Below the pieces are notes generated by a model, which was not told the origin of the DNA, ran no database searches, and saw nothing but the letters and a program-made list of their open reading frames with translations. A stretch of DNA of 7,169 nt from Alphaproteobacteria bacterium (GTDB lineage Bacteria > Pseudomonadota > Alphaproteobacteria > Sphingomonadales > Rhodothalassiaceae), in the NCBI GenBank assembly GCA_003694205.1, contig RFKS01000251.1:1-7169 (forward strand), read 5' to 3'. The translations under genes and the position numbers were made by a program. Positions 5,789-7,169 of this stretch are shown one piece after another; positions within the stretch are counted from its first letter, which is position 1; every line of letters begins with the position of its first letter.

Positions 5789-7169
5789 TACGCCGCCGCG
5801 ACCGCAAGGGGCGTCGCCTCGCCGCGGCGCACCTCGCCCTTCGCGGTCTTCCACAGATTATAGGCCATGATGAGCGCGCCCAAGAGATAGAGGATGCCGC
5901 CCAAGGCCCGGATCATGTAATAGGGATGCATGGCCTCGACCGTCTCGGCGAAGGAGTATTCGAGGAAGCCGAGATCGTCATAGGCGCGCCACATCAGCCC
6001 CTGCATGATCCCCGAGACCCACATCGCGGTGATGTAAAGGAGGATGCCGAAGGTGGCGATCCAGAAATGCCATTCGACCAGCGCGTTGGAATAGAGCCGC
6101 TTTGCCCCGAAGAGCTGCGGCGCCATGCAGTAGAGCGCCCCGAAGGAGACGAAGCCGACCCAGCCGAGCGCGCCCGAATGCACGTGCCCGATGGTCCAGT
6201 CGGTATAGTGCGACAGCCCGTTCACCCAGTGCATCGACATCACCGGTCCCTCGAAGGTGCTCATGCCGTAAAAGGCGACCGAGACCACCAGCATGCGGAT
6301 GACGGGATCGGTGCGGAGCTTGTCCCAGGCGCCCTTGAGCGTCAGCAGCCCGTTGAGCATGCCGCCCCAGGAGGGCATCCACAGCATGATCGAGAAGGTG
6401 GCGCCGAGCGTCTGTGCCCACATCGGCAGGGCGGTGTACTGCAGATGGTGCGGTCCGGCCCAGATATAGAGAAAGATGAGGGCCCAGAAATGGACGATCG
6501 ACAGCCGGTAGGAATAGACCGGTCGCTCGGCGCGCTTGGGCACGAAATAGTACATGATGCCGAGAAAGCCGGCGGTGAGGAAGAAGCCCACCGCATTGTG
6601 GCCGTACCACCACTGGATGAGGGCATCCTGCGGGCCCGAGAAGGCGGCCACCGATTTCGAGGAAAAGAGAGAAATCGGCAGCGAGAGATTGTTGCCAAGA
6701 TGGAGCAAGGCGATGGTCACGATGAAGGCGAGATAGAACCAGTTCGCGACATAGATGTGCGGCTCGCGGCGCTTGGCGAGCGTGGCGAGGAAGACGAGGA
6801 GATAGACCACCCAGACGATGGTCAGCCAGATGTCGACATACCATTCCGGCTCGGCATATTCGCGGCCCTCGGTCACCCCCATCAGATAGCCGGTGGCAGC
6901 GAGCACGATGAAGAGCTGATAGCCCCAGAAGACGAACCAGGGCGCGATCGCGCCGGCGAGCCGCGTGCGGCAGGTGCGCTGTAACACCCAGAAGCTGGTC
7001 GCGATGAGCACATTGCCACCAAAGGCGAAGATGACCGCCGAGGTATGGAGCGGACGCAGGCGGCCGAAATTGGTGAAGGCGGTGTCGAAATTGAGCGCCG
7101 GGAAAACGAGCTGCAGCGCGATCACGACACCAACGAGAAAGCCGGCGATGCCCCAGAAGACCGAGGCGA
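5788..7169 (-). CDS. ccoN: cbb3-type cytochrome c oxidase subunit I, CcoN/FixN (5' partial)
   Basis: Catalytic subunit of the cbb3 oxidase in the inner membrane. It reduces O2 to water at a heme b3-CuB centre and pumps protons. The frame is open from the window edge, and 459 residues plus a TAG stop are visible. Numbering from the first visible codon (7167), the ligands are all present: His41 in RPLHTSA and His330 in GHVHSG for low-spin heme b, His328 for heme b3, and His190 in WYGHN plus His240/His241 in AGPHH for CuB. Tyr234, six residues before His240, matches the Tyr cross-linked to the CuB histidine in cbb3 oxidases, and Glu306 in STFEG matches the conserved Glu near the active site. Roles are assigned by alignment from memory to the Pseudomonas stutzeri enzyme. 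Many hydrophobic segments fit the 12-helix fold. The N-terminus is missing, about 20 residues against P. stutzeri and probably more against alphaproteobacterial FixN. First gene of the operon; the promoter is outside the window. Confidence 0.98.
   Translation of the reverse strand, partial: ASVFWGIAGFLVGVVIALQLVFPALNFDTAFTNFGRLRPLHTSAVIFAFGGNVLIATSFWVLQRTCRTRLAGAIAPWFVFWGYQLFIVLAATGYLMGVTEGREYAEPEWYVDIWLTIVWVVYLLVFLATLAKRREPHIYVANWFYLAFIVTIALLHLGNNLSLPISLFSSKSVAAFSGPQDALIQWWYGHNAVGFFLTAGFLGIMYYFVPKRAERPVYSYRLSIVHFWALIFLYIWAGPHHLQYTALPMWAQTLGATFSIMLWMPSWGGMLNGLLTLKGAWDKLRTDPVIRMLVVSVAFYGMSTFEGPVMSMHWVNGLSHYTDWTIGHVHSGALGWVGFVSFGALYCMAPQLFGAKRLYSNALVEWHFWIATFGILLYITAMWVSGIMQGLMWRAYDDLGFLEYSFAETVEAMHPYYMIRALGGILYLLGALIMAYNLWKTAKGEVRRGEATPLAVAAA

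Noticed and set aside
5926..6984. A 352-codon open frame on the plus strand opposite ccoN
   Set aside because: It is in the same codon-aligned antisense register and has the same cause, scarcity of TTA, CTA and TCA in the ccoN codons. The product is His/Glu/Gly-rich low-complexity sequence without family resemblance.
1..7169. Mobile elements, CRISPR arrays, tRNA or rRNA genes, or a novel system embedded in the operon
   Set aside because: No direct-repeat arrays, transposase motifs or structured RNA signatures were seen by eye. The operon genes occupy almost every base. Their order, lengths and ligands match the known cco/fix cluster.

Overview
The window is one stretch of a GC-rich genome carrying a single minus-strand operon for the cbb3-type (high-oxygen-affinity) cytochrome c oxidase and its assembly factors. 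Read in the direction of transcription (right to left) the order is ccoN (5' end cut by the right edge), ccoO, ccoQ, ccoP, then ccoG, ccoH and ccoI (3' end cut by the left edge). This is the classical ccoNOQP-ccoGHI(S) / fixNOQP-fixGHI(S) arrangement. The single-helix diheme CcoP, the FixH-type CcoH and the strong resemblance of CcoN to rhizobial FixN (recalled, not searched) point to an alphaproteobacterium. I cannot name the genus.

Layout: 7169-5788 is the catalytic subunit CcoN, 5776-5039 the monoheme cytochrome CcoO, 5033-4866 the small membrane subunit CcoQ, and 4869-3958 the diheme cytochrome CcoP. A 66-bp gap with a GC-rich inverted repeat (3892-3957) separates these structural genes from the assembly genes. 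Those are 3891-2395 CcoG (membrane iron-sulfur protein, cupric reductase), 2395-1904 CcoH and 1907-1 CcoI (copper P1B-type ATPase). Genes are separated by 11, 5, -4, 66, -1 and -4 nt, so coding density is near total. No gene is credible on the plus strand.

How they work together: CcoP and CcoO pass electrons from c-type cytochromes or the bc1 complex to heme b and the heme b3-CuB site of CcoN, where O2 is reduced to water and protons are pumped. CcoQ stabilises the complex. CcoI moves copper across the inner membrane for the CuB site, CcoG reduces Cu(II) to Cu(I), and CcoH helps assembly. The promoter, where FNR/FixK-type control is expected, lies upstream of ccoN beyond the right edge. The rest of ccoI and the expected ccoS lie beyond the left edge.

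I looked for a novel system and found none. The window is a well-conserved respiratory operon with every diagnostic ligand I checked intact. The points worth a second look are minor: a 55-residue gene that is easy to miss, a hairpin at the structural/assembly boundary, uncertain starts for ccoG and ccoH, and a graded pattern of ribosome binding sites.
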